In this document: positions 1 to 7,516 of the stretch, piece by piece | How the letters are laid out: every line of letters begins with the position of its first letter | Numbering within the stretch: position 1 is the stretch's first letter | Assembly: GCA_023417735.1 (NCBI GenBank) | Contig: JAEZEK010000224.1 | Coordinates: forward strand, 1-17,997 | Direction of reading: 5' to 3' | Source: Pseudomonadota bacterium | Lineage (GTDB): Bacteria; Pseudomonadota; Alphaproteobacteria; Rhizobiales; Afifellaceae | Length of the DNA: 17,997 nucleotides | Notes under the pieces: generated by a model | What the model was told of the DNA's origin: nothing | Seen by the model: the letters and a program-made list of their open reading frames with translations, nothing else | Database searches by the model: none | Program-made: the position numbers and the translations under genes

Positions 1-346
1 CCCGCGCGCTGCGAGCGGAGCGCGAGCCGTCGATGAGGCCGAGGGCGTAGGTCAGGTTGCCGAGCGCGGAGCGGCGCAGCATGACGGGGCGCTGGAAGAC
101 CATGACGTGGCGCTTGCGCCCGCCCGCCGCGGCGGGGGCGTTCCAGCGGACCGCGCCCGCGCTCGGCTCCAGGAGCCCGTGGCAGAGGCGCAGCAGCAGG
201 CTCTTGCCGGCCCCGTTCGGGCCCATGACGAGCGTGCGGCTGCCGCGCTCGATCTGGAAGGAGACGCCGTCGACGAGCGTCTTGCCGCGCACGGCATAGG
301 TGAGCGCCTCGGCGCGGAGCGGAAGGATGCTGAAGCCGCCGTGCAT
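1..346 (-). CDS. tupC: ABC transporter ATP-binding protein, tungstate/molybdate type (TupC-like), 3' end outside window
   Basis: This is the nucleotide-binding subunit of an importer, which would hydrolyse ATP on the cytoplasmic face to drive oxyanion uptake. Only the first ~115 residues are present. A Walker A motif, GPNGAGKS, lies near residues 38-45, and a Q-loop region reads VFQRPVMLRRSALGNL. The signature and Walker B motifs lie beyond the window edge. The ATG at 346 follows the permease stop codon by 5 bases, so the two are one operon and probably translationally coupled. The FQRPVMLRRS style after the Q-loop is what I know from TupC/WtpC-type ATPases. Substrate identity rests mainly on the neighbouring TupB-like permease. 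It could serve molybdate or another oxyanion instead. Confidence 0.85.
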   Translation of the reverse strand, partial: MHGGFSILPLRAEALTYAVRGKTLVDGVSFQIERGSRTLVMGPNGAGKSLLLRLCHGLLEPSAGAVRWNAPAAAGGRKRHVMVFQRPVMLRRSALGNLTYALGLIDGSRSARSAR

Positions 347-351
347 CCCGT

Positions 352-1074
352 CTACCCCGCCGCCTTCTGGGCGAGCCGCCCGGTGACGAAGGCGGCGCCG
401 TTCAGCGACAGCGTGATCGCCAGCAGGATGATGCCGAGCCCGAGCGCGAGCGCGAGGTCGCCCTTGCTCGTCTCGAGCGCGATCGCCGTCGTCATCGTGC
501 GCGTGTAGCCGGCGATGTTGCCGCCGACGATGAGGATCGCGCCGACCTCTGCACTCGCCCGTCCGAACCCGGCGAGGATGGCGGTGACGAGGCTGAAGCG
601 CCCGTCCCAGAGCAGCGTCGGGATCGCGCCGCGCCGGGAGGTGCCGAGCGAGCGCAGCTGTTCCTCGTATTCGCGCCAGAGGTCCTCGACCACCTGCCGC
701 GTCAGCGACAGGACGATCGGGGTGATCAGCAGAGTCTGCGCCACGATCATCGCGGTCGGCGTGAACAGGATGCCGAGCGCGCCGAGCGGCCCCGAACGCG
801 ACAGGACCAGGTAGACGAGCAGACCGGCCACGACCGGCGGCAGGCCCATCAGCGCGTTGAAGGCGACGACGAGGACCGATCGGCCGGGAAAGCGCGCAAG
901 GGCGAGTGCGGCGCCGGCCGGCAGCCCGATGAGGCAGGAGAGGAGAAGGGCCGTCAGCGTCACCGCCAGAGAGAGCAGGACGATCTCGCCGAGCACCGCG
1001 TCCCCGCTCAGGATCAAGCGAATGGCCATGACGAAGGGATTGTCGGGCGAAATCTGCATCCTGCCGCCATTCAT
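352..1074 (-). CDS. tupB: ABC transporter permease, tungstate type (TupB-like)
   Basis: This is an inner-membrane permease of about 240 residues, the usual size for TupB. It is built of hydrophobic segments with a BPD_transp_1-type EAA loop around ...EYEEQLRSLGTSRRGAI. The stretches MGLPPVVAGLLVYLVLSRSGPLG and GFGRASAEVGAILIVGGNI match my memory of TupB proteins closely. I chose the ATG at 1074 because AGGGG lies just upstream. An ATG at 1059 is also possible. The frame stays open to 1176, but that extension would run across the divergent regulator's start and its operator. It is transcribed away from the regulator and ends 5 bases before the ATPase start. No substrate-binding protein gene is next to it in this window. 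Confidence 0.85.
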   Translation of the reverse strand: MNGGRMQISPDNPFVMAIRLILSGDAVLGEIVLLSLAVTLTALLLSCLIGLPAGAALALARFPGRSVLVVAFNALMGLPPVVAGLLVYLVLSRSGPLGALGILFTPTAMIVAQTLLITPIVLSLTRQVVEDLWREYEEQLRSLGTSRRGAIPTLLWDGRFSLVTAILAGFGRASAEVGAILIVGGNIAGYTRTMTTAIALETSKGDLALALGLGIILLAITLSLNGAAFVTGRLAQKAAG

Positions 1075-1106
1075 TACCCCTGCTGGCTTGAGATGAGCAA
1101 GCGGCG

Positions 1107-1137
1107 TATCATTTGCACTTAGATGCAATGAATTGCA
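1107..1137. promoter_or_regulatory. Candidate regulator promoter -10 and operator cluster of TTGCA half-sites
   Basis: The gap between the divergent transporter and regulator contains TATCAT (1107-1112), a five-of-six match to a -10 box reading toward the regulator. No good -35 is seen. Immediately downstream are three TTGCA half-sites: TTGCA at 1113-1117, its complement TGCAA at 1124-1128, and TTGCA again at 1133-1137. The last two form a perfect inverted repeat with 6-base arms (TGCAAT, GA, ATTGCA; 1124-1137). Sites just after a -10 box would block transcription, which fits an autorepressor that also controls the transporter. This assignment is inference from position and symmetry. Confidence 0.45.
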
Positions 1138-1159
1138 GGAAGCTTTCGCGGTGGAGTGG

Positions 1160-2035
1160 ATGGAGTACCTGACCACGGCCGAAGTCGCGGCCTATCTGCG
1201 GATCAAGGAGCGCACCGTCTACGATCTCGTCTCCCGCCGGGCGATTCCCTGCTCCCGCGCGACGGGCAAGCTGCTCTTCCCGCGCCGCGCGATCGACCGG
1301 TGGGTCGATTCCAATCTGGATGTGCTGGACGGCCGGGTGCGCTCTCCGCCGCCGATCGTGGGCGGATCGAGCGATCCGCTGCTGGAATGGGCGCTGCGGG
1401 AATCCGGCAGCGGCCTGGCGACGCTCTTCGAGGGCAGCACGCGCGGGCTCAAGCGCTTCGGGGCCGCGGAGGCGCTCGCGGTCGGCCTCCATCTCAAGGA
1501 CGGCGAGGGCGAGGGCTACAACGGGGATGCCGTGCGCTCGCTGACCGGCGTGCACGATCTCGTCCTGATCGAGTGGGCGGAGCGCGACCAGGGCCTGGTG
1601 GTCGCCCGCGGCAATCCTCTCGAACTGACAGGCCTGCGCGATCTCGCGGAGCGCAGGCCGCGCATCGTGCTGCGGCAGGAGGGGGCGGGCGCGCAGGTCC
1701 TGCTGGATGCGCTCCTTTCGGCCGCGGGGATCGGGCCGGCGGCGCTCCAGTTCTGCGACCATCCGGCCCTGACCGACATGGATGTGGGCTCCGCCGTCGC
1801 CGACGGGGTCGCCGATTGCGGGCTCGCCATCGGCGCGGTCGCGCGGCGTTTCGGCCTCGACTTCGTGCCCCTCCACCGGGAACGGTTCGACCTCGCCTGC
1901 CGCCGGCGGGACTATTTCGAGCCGCCGCTGCAGAAGCTCTTCGCCTTCGCGCGGACCGGCGCCTTTGCGCAGAAGGCTGCCCAGCTCGGGCATTACGGGA
2001 TCGCGGGAACCGGCGCCGTCCGATTCAACGCGTGA
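1160..2035 (+). CDS. One-component regulator: N-terminal excisionase/MerR-like HTH fused to a molybdate-binding-protein-like (PBP_like) sensor domain
   Basis: This 291-residue protein begins MEYLTTAEVAAYLRIKERTVYDL, a textbook HTH_17 (excisionase/MerR-like) DNA-binding fold spanning roughly residues 1-50. Residues ~75-290 resemble the periplasmic-binding-protein-like domain of COG1910/PBP_like regulators, with stretches such as RPRIVLRQEGAGAQVLLDALL and HPALTDMDVGSAVADGVADCGLAIGA. There is no signal peptide, so the sensor domain is cytoplasmic. It probably binds tungstate or molybdate and controls the divergent tupBC genes. The ATG at 1160 gives the conventional HTH start. A GTG at 1151 has a better-spaced AGGAAG (1137-1142) and would add three residues. 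The ligand is inferred from context only. Confidence 0.85.
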   Translation: MEYLTTAEVAAYLRIKERTVYDLVSRRAIPCSRATGKLLFPRRAIDRWVDSNLDVLDGRVRSPPPIVGGSSDPLLEWALRESGSGLATLFEGSTRGLKRFGAAEALAVGLHLKDGEGEGYNGDAVRSLTGVHDLVLIEWAERDQGLVVARGNPLELTGLRDLAERRPRIVLRQEGAGAQVLLDALLSAAGIGPAALQFCDHPALTDMDVGSAVADGVADCGLAIGAVARRFGLDFVPLHRERFDLACRRRDYFEPPLQKLFAFARTGAFAQKAAQLGHYGIAGTGAVRFNA

Positions 2036-2094
2036 AGGCTCGGCGGGCTTGACGGGCTGGCGCCGATCCGCCATCCAGCCGATAGTCCAGCCGT

Positions 2095-2171
<77 letters not shown>

Positions 2172-2315
2172 ACGCCCGACCCCGTTCCATGCGCAGACGC
2201 CCCGTTCCCGGAGATGACCGCGATTGCCGCACCAACGCATGCCGCCCGGGCGATCGCAGCGCTTCGGACCGCTCCGGCTGAAGCGGGCGAGCGGCATATC
2301 CCGGAAGGACGGCAG

Positions 2316-4331
2316 GTGAGGGACGGGCGCAGCGTGGCCGCGCATGGCGGCGGGGCCGAGAACGCCGGAAGAGCGGTCCGCGCCGACATCCAGGGTCTCC
2401 GCGCCGTGGCCGTGCTCGCGGTCATCCTCTACCATTTCGGTGTCCCGTTCGTGCCCGGCGGGTTCGTCGGGGTCGACGTGTTCTTCGTCATTTCCGGCTA
2501 CCTGATCTGCTCGTCGCTGGTCCGCGAGGCGGAACGGACGGGCAGGATCGGCCTCCTCGCCTTCTGGGCGCGGCGGGCCAAGCGCCTGCTGCCCAACGCG
2601 CTTCTGACGATCACCGCGATCCTTGTGGTTTCGGCCGCGCTCCTGCCGGGCTTCCGCTACGAGCGGATCGCCGAGGACGGCCTGGCGGCGACGGTCTTCG
2701 TGGCGAACTACGTGTTCGCTGGGAATGCGGTCGACTATTTCCGGATGCAGGATCCGCCGAGCCCGTTCCTGCACTTCTGGTCGCTCTCGGTGGAGGAGCA
2801 GTTCTATGCGGGTCTGCCGATCCTGCTGGTCCTCGGCCTGGCCCGGGGCAAAACGCGTCCTCGGCGGGCCGCGGCCATCGTGCTCGGCGCGCTGCTCGCC
2901 GGCTCCTTCGCCTGTTCGCTCTTCGTCACGCAGCAGAACCAGCCGATGGCGTACTTCCACACGGAGACGCGGATCTGGCAGCTCGCGGTCGGCGGCCTGG
3001 CCGGGCTCTATGTGATGTCCGCGGCGTTGCCGCAGCCCCGCATCGGCAGGGCGATGGCGTGGGCCGGCGCACTCGGCGTCGCCTTCGCCGTCGCGTGGAT
3101 CACGGACGACGTGCGCTATCCGGGCGCCTACGCGCTCCTGCCGACGGTCGCCACGGTCCTCCTCCTGCTCGGTGCCGCCGACCGCGACCCGTTGCTGCGA
3201 CAGGTGCTCTGCACGGCGCCGGCGCGCTGGGTCGGCGACAGATCCTACAGCCTCTATCTCTGGCACTGGCCGATCATCGTGTTCGCGGCCGCGCTCTGGC
3301 CGGCGAGCGGGCCGGCCCTTGCCGCGGCCGCGATCGCGGTCTTCGTGGCGGCGGCGCTCGCCTATCGCTTCGTCGAGGCGCCGATCCACTTCCGGCCGCT
3401 CGGGGCCGCGGGGGCGAGAAGGGTGCTGCCGGGCGCGCTCGCGAGCATCGCCATCATCGGTCTGGCGGCGTTCGCCTCGCCGCGGCTCGCCGTCTCCCCG
3501 CACTCCGCCGAGCGGGAGCAGGCCATCCTCGCCGCCAGCCGCGACTTCGGCCGCAACTATCCGGACCGGTGCCACCTGCTCTTCGAGGAGGTCGACCAGC
3601 CGGCCTGCCGCTATGGCGGGGCGGACGCCGAAAGGCGCGTCGTCCTGTTCGGCGACAGCCACGCCGCCCAATGGTTCGCGCCGCTGCTGGCGGCATCCGA
3701 GGAGAAGGGCTGGGCGTTCCATTCCTGGACCAAGACGGCCTGTCCCTCCGCAGACGTCTCCATCTGGTATCCGCCGACGAAGAGCGTCTACCGGGAATGC
3801 GATCTCTGGCGCGAGAAGGTCTTCGACGATATCGCGGCGCTTCGCCCGGACGTGGTCGTGATCGCCAACTATTCCCATTACGACGGATGGCTCCTGGACC
3901 GCGACGGCGGAACGGTCGCACGCGGGCGCGCCGGGCTCGACCTGTGGCGCACCGCTCTCGAGCGGGCCGTCGGGCGCCTGCTGGCGTCCGGGGCGCGCGT
4001 CGTGCTGATCCGCGACAACCCGCGGCAATATGCGGGTTTCAGGGATTGCCTCGCCGGCGCAGAAGCCGATACGTGCGGCCGCCCGCGCCGGGAGGCGCTC
4101 GAGGGCTACAATGTCGAGGAGCAGATCCGCGCGGCCCTTCCGGCGGTGACGGTGATGGACTTCACGGACGACCTCTGTTCGGCCGCCTGGTGCCCGGCCG
4201 AGCGGGACGGGCGGATCCTCTACCAGGACGACCATCACCTCACGGCCACCTTCGCGGAGACGTTCGCCGACCGCTTTGCCGAGCTGCTCTCGGTCCGCAC
4301 GGTCGCAAGCGAGACGGGGAGAGCCGAATGA
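2316..4331 (+). CDS. Membrane O-acyltransferase (OafA/YrhL family) with C-terminal SGNH domain
   Basis: This two-domain inner-membrane enzyme transfers acyl groups (typically acetyl) to surface polysaccharide sugars. Residues ~25-390 form the acyltransferase-3 domain: DIQGLRAVAVLAVILYHFGV with the conserved His near residue 39, then FVGVDVFFVISGYLI and many membrane helices, including WVGDRSYSLYLWHWPIIVF. Residues ~430-665 form an SGNH hydrolase-like domain with VVLFGDSHAAQW (block I, near residue 446) and a C-terminal DDHHLT (D-x-x-H type). I chose GTG 2316 because GGAAGGA (2303-2309) lies 6 bases upstream. An ATG at 2214 would add 34 low-complexity residues, but its GGAG abuts the codon. 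Length (671 aa) is typical. Its position at the head of the locus suggests it decorates that polymer. Confidence 0.92.
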   Translation: MRDGRSVAAHGGGAENAGRAVRADIQGLRAVAVLAVILYHFGVPFVPGGFVGVDVFFVISGYLICSSLVREAERTGRIGLLAFWARRAKRLLPNALLTITAILVVSAALLPGFRYERIAEDGLAATVFVANYVFAGNAVDYFRMQDPPSPFLHFWSLSVEEQFYAGLPILLVLGLARGKTRPRRAAAIVLGALLAGSFACSLFVTQQNQPMAYFHTETRIWQLAVGGLAGLYVMSAALPQPRIGRAMAWAGALGVAFAVAWITDDVRYPGAYALLPTVATVLLLLGAADRDPLLRQVLCTAPARWVGDRSYSLYLWHWPIIVFAAALWPASGPALAAAAIAVFVAAALAYRFVEAPIHFRPLGAAGARRVLPGALASIAIIGLAAFASPRLAVSPHSAEREQAILAASRDFGRNYPDRCHLLFEEVDQPACRYGGADAERRVVLFGDSHAAQWFAPLLAASEEKGWAFHSWTKTACPSADVSIWYPPTKSVYRECDLWREKVFDDIAALRPDVVVIANYSHYDGWLLDRDGGTVARGRAGLDLWRTALERAVGRLLASGARVVLIRDNPRQYAGFRDCLAGAEADTCGRPRREALEGYNVEEQIRAALPAVTVMDFTDDLCSAAWCPAERDGRILYQDDHHLTATFAETFADRFAELLSVRTVASETGRAE

Positions 4332-4520
4332 TCAGTGAGGCGCCGCGTCTTGGGGCGTGCGCGTCGGGCCGTGCCGCAGGTGCCGCGTTTCGTGCGCCGG
4401 GCGCAGGTGCTCGGCCGAGCGCGTTGCTCGTTCTACGCGGAAATTGCGGATCCCGGCCGCCGCGCCGCAGAAAAGCCATCAGCGTGCGGGCAGGCCGGGA
4501 TACCTGGAGGACATATACGA

Positions 4521-6350
4521 ATGTGCGGAATTGCGGGCCTCGTCCGCCGGAACGGCGCGCCGGTCACCCCCGAGATGATCACGCGGATGACGGATGCGGT
4601 CGCCCATCGCGGGCCGGACGGCGGCGACCATCTGATCGAGGGGCCGATGGCGCTCGGGCACCGTCGCCTGTCCATCATCGACCTCTCGGAATCCGGCCGC
4701 CAGCCGATGAGCTACGATTCCGGCCGGTTCGTCGTCACCTACAACGGCGAGATCTACAATTACATCGAGCTGCGGGCGGAGCTTCAGGCGCTCGGCCACG
4801 TCTTCACGAACGGGACCGACACCGAGGTCCTGCTGGCGGCCTATGCGCAATGGGGGGCGGACTGCGTCTCCCGGTTCAACGGCATGTGGGGCTTCGCCAT
4901 CCTCGACAGGCCGCGGAACGTGCTGTTCTGCGCGCGCGACCGCTACGGCGTGAAGCCGTTCTACTACGTCGACCGGCCCGAGCTCTTCGCGTTCGGCTCC
5001 GAGATCCGGCAGCTCCTGCCGCTCCTCGACGGCAATCGGGTCGACCTCGACACCCTCAGGACCTACCTCGTGACGGACGCCGCCGAGCTGTCCGCCGCCA
5101 CCTTCTTCAAGGACGTCCGCAAGCTTCCCGGCGGCCACACGCTCACCTACGATCTCGCCACCCATCAGATCCGCATCGAGCCGTTCTACCGCATCACGCT
5201 TCGGCCCGAGGTGCGTCGGCTGGGGGAGGGCGAGGCGATCGAGGCCTTTTCGGAGCTCCTGCAGGATGCCGTGCGGCTGCGCCTGCGCTCGGACGTGAAG
5301 GTCGGGACCTGCCTCAGCGGCGGGCTCGACAGCTCGAGCGTCGCGACGCTCGCATCCGAGCTCTACCGCGCGGCGAACGGCGGCAAGTTCTCGGCGATCA
5401 CGGCGGTCAGCGAGCAGGAGAGCAACAACGAGGCGCGCTACGCCGAGCAGGTCGTGGGGGCCGCGGATCTGGACTGGCACCAGACGCGGCCGACCTATGC
5501 CGATTTCGTGGACACGCTGCCGGAGATCGTCCGCGTCCAGGAGGAGCCGTACGGCAGCCCGTCGATCAGCATGCAGTACTTCGTGATGAAGACCGCCAGG
5601 GAGAACGGGATCACGGTGCTGCTCGACGGGCAGGGCGGCGACGAGACGCTGCTCGGCTACGAGAAGTACTACGCCGCCTACATCTTCTCCACGATGCGCG
5701 GCAGCGGCCCGGTGGCCGCGCTCGCAGCCATGCGCTCGGTCGCGGCCAACAACAGCAAGATGGGGCCGCTCAACATCGCCAAGTATCTGGTCGGCGGGCT
5801 GGGCGCGCCGGCGCGCTACGCATTCTATCGCCGGCGCCACGGCTACATGCGCAATCACGGCCCCATGCCGGAGCACATCCTGGCATTCGCGCGGTCCAGC
5901 GCGGACGATTTCGCGCTGCAGGAACTGGAGATCCGGTCGACCAACCTGCCGGTCCTGCTGCGCTACGAGGACAAGAACTCGATGGCCCACAGCATCGAGA
6001 CCAGGCTGCCCTTCCTCGATTACCGGCTCCTGGAGACGAGCCTCTCGCTGCCCGGATCGCTGAAGATCCGCGACGGCTGGACCAAGTGGATCCTGCGCAA
6101 GGCGATGGACGGGCGGATGCCGGACGCGATCGTCTGGCGGAAGAACAAGTTCGGCTTCGAGGCGCCGGAGGACATCTGGCTCAAGCGGCATGGCGACGAG
6201 ATGAAGCGGACGGTGACGGGGTCCCGCCTGCTGGGCGAGCTGGCCGACATGAAGAAGCTGGCCGCCGCCTACGACGGGCTCGACAAGCGGAGCAGATGGC
6301 GGCTCTACAACACCGCCCTGTGGGAGAGCACGTTCTCCGTCACCGCCTGA
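4521..6350 (+). CDS. asnB: Asparagine synthase-type glutamine amidotransferase (AsnB family)
   Basis: The protein (609 aa) starts MCGIAGLVRR, giving the N-terminal catalytic Cys2 of class II glutaminase domains. RGPDGG and YNGEIYNY follow in residues 1-~190. The synthetase domain carries the ATP-pyrophosphatase loop CLSGGLDSSS near residues 265-274, LLDGQGGDETLLGYEKYY near 370, and RYEDKNSMAHSIETRLPFLD. The ATG at 4521 is fixed by the need for Cys2 and by GGAGG (4506-4510) ten bases upstream, although the frame is open further back. The family makes asparagine from aspartate, glutamine and ATP. Paralogues inside polysaccharide loci, like this one, often amidate uronic acids or other sugar carboxylates. 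That specialised role is inferred from neighbours. Confidence 0.93.
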   Translation: MCGIAGLVRRNGAPVTPEMITRMTDAVAHRGPDGGDHLIEGPMALGHRRLSIIDLSESGRQPMSYDSGRFVVTYNGEIYNYIELRAELQALGHVFTNGTDTEVLLAAYAQWGADCVSRFNGMWGFAILDRPRNVLFCARDRYGVKPFYYVDRPELFAFGSEIRQLLPLLDGNRVDLDTLRTYLVTDAAELSAATFFKDVRKLPGGHTLTYDLATHQIRIEPFYRITLRPEVRRLGEGEAIEAFSELLQDAVRLRLRSDVKVGTCLSGGLDSSSVATLASELYRAANGGKFSAITAVSEQESNNEARYAEQVVGAADLDWHQTRPTYADFVDTLPEIVRVQEEPYGSPSISMQYFVMKTARENGITVLLDGQGGDETLLGYEKYYAAYIFSTMRGSGPVAALAAMRSVAANNSKMGPLNIAKYLVGGLGAPARYAFYRRRHGYMRNHGPMPEHILAFARSSADDFALQELEIRSTNLPVLLRYEDKNSMAHSIETRLPFLDYRLLETSLSLPGSLKIRDGWTKWILRKAMDGRMPDAIVWRKNKFGFEAPEDIWLKRHGDEMKRTVTGSRLLGELADMKKLAAAYDGLDKRSRWRLYNTALWESTFSVTA

Positions 6351-6405
6351 CCGCCTTGTTCGGGGCCCGTTCCGGCCCGCCAGAGAGTTTTCCGGAGAGA
6401 CCGAC

Positions 6406-7476
6406 TTGAAGACCGTCGTCACCGTCGTCGGAGCGCGTCCCCAGTTCATCAAGGTGGCGCCGGTCAGCCGCGCGCTGCGCCTGGCCGGAGGGGTGAACGA
6501 GATCCTGGTGCATACCGGCCAGCACTTCGACTTCAACATGTCGGACGTGTTCTTCGCCGAGCTCGAGATCGACCCGCCCGATCACTTGCTCCAGGTCGGC
6601 GGCGGCGGCCACGGCGCCATGACCGGCAGCATGATGCAGAAGCTCGAGCCGCTCCTGCAGGAGCTCGCGCCGGACGCCGTGCTGGTCTACGGCGACACCA
6701 ACTCGACGCTCGCCGGCGCGCTCGTCGCCGCCAAGCTCCATGTGCCGGTGGTCCACGTCGAGGCCGGGCTGCGCTCGTTCAACCGGGCGATGCCGGAAGA
6801 GATCAACCGCCTGATGACGGACCATCTCGCGAGCATCCTCTTCACCTCCACGGACGTGGCGACCGAGAACCTGATGCGCGAGGGCATCGCGCGCGAAAGC
6901 GTGCACCAGGTCGGCGACGTCATGTTCGATTCGGCCCTGCTCTTCGCCGAGCGGGCGAAGGCGCGGAACGCGCTCCTCGCGGAGCTCGCGCTGGAGCCCG
7001 GGCGCTTCGTCCTGGCGACGGTCCACCGGGCGGAGAACACGGACGACCCGGAAGGGCTGCGGGCGCTGGTGGACGGGCTCGAACGGGTCGCGGAGGAGCT
7101 CCCCGTCGTGCTGCCGCTCCATCCGCGGACGCGGAACGCGCTGGCGAAGGCGGGCCTCGCCTTCGGGCGGGTGAGGACCGTCGAGCCGCTCGGCTACCTC
7201 GACATGGTGGCGCTGGAGTCGCAGGCCGCCGTGATCGCCACCGATTCCGGCGGCGTGCAGAAGGAGGCCTTCTTCTACCGCGTGCCCTGCGTCACGCTGC
7301 GCGACGAGACCGAATGGGTCGAGCTGGTCGAGCTCGGCTGGAACCGCCTGGCGCCGCCGAGGCACGGCGGCATCGCGGAGGCGGTGCTCGCCGCCGTCGG
7401 GACGCAAGGCGCGGATGCGGCTCCCTACGGCAGCGGCAACGCCGCCGGCGCAATCGCGGAGGTGCTGGCGCGGTGA
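6406..7476 (+). CDS. wecB: UDP-N-acetylglucosamine 2-epimerase (non-hydrolysing)
   Basis: This cytoplasmic enzyme interconverts UDP-GlcNAc and UDP-ManNAc. Its 356 residues are the usual family length. Hallmarks are the N-terminal VVTVVGARPQFIKVAPV, HTGQHFDFNMSD, VYGDTNSTLAGAL, HVEAGLRSFNRAMPEEINR, VHRAENTDD, LPLHPRTRNAL and ATDSGGVQKEAFFYRVPCVTLR. The start is TTG at 6406 with GGAGAG (6394-6399) six bases upstream. The gene follows asnB by 55 bases in the same direction. No wecC-type dehydrogenase is visible, so the product could be used as ManNAc or be altered by enzymes outside the window. Related FnlC-like epimerases act on other UDP-sugars, so exact substrate is uncertain. Confidence 0.94.
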   Translation: MKTVVTVVGARPQFIKVAPVSRALRLAGGVNEILVHTGQHFDFNMSDVFFAELEIDPPDHLLQVGGGGHGAMTGSMMQKLEPLLQELAPDAVLVYGDTNSTLAGALVAAKLHVPVVHVEAGLRSFNRAMPEEINRLMTDHLASILFTSTDVATENLMREGIARESVHQVGDVMFDSALLFAERAKARNALLAELALEPGRFVLATVHRAENTDDPEGLRALVDGLERVAEELPVVLPLHPRTRNALAKAGLAFGRVRTVEPLGYLDMVALESQAAVIATDSGGVQKEAFFYRVPCVTLRDETEWVELVELGWNRLAPPRHGGIAEAVLAAVGTQGADAAPYGSGNAAGAIAEVLAR

Positions 7477-7483
7477 CCGCGCC
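7467..7483 (+). terminator. GC-rich hairpin over the wecB stop codon
   Basis: GGCGCGG (7467-7473) and CCGCGCC (7477-7483) form a perfect 7-base stem whose 3-base loop is the TGA stop codon itself. There is no T tract, so intrinsic termination is doubtful. The position, between two convergent genes 40 bases apart, is where a transcript end is expected. Confidence 0.25.
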
Positions 7484-7516
7484 GCAGGTGCTTGCGCAGG
7501 CGCCGGGCGGCCGCCG

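Noticed and set aside
2172..2315. Upstream extension of the acyltransferase to ATG 2214
   Set aside because: The added 34 residues are low-complexity and the GGAG directly abuts the ATG, whereas GTG 2316 has an ideal ribosome binding site.
3059..6409. A 1116-codon plus-strand open frame spanning the acyltransferase and asnB genes
   Set aside because: It is Arg/Gly/Pro-rich low-complexity translation in the wrong frame of two clear genes; long antisense and shifted frames are expected at this GC content.
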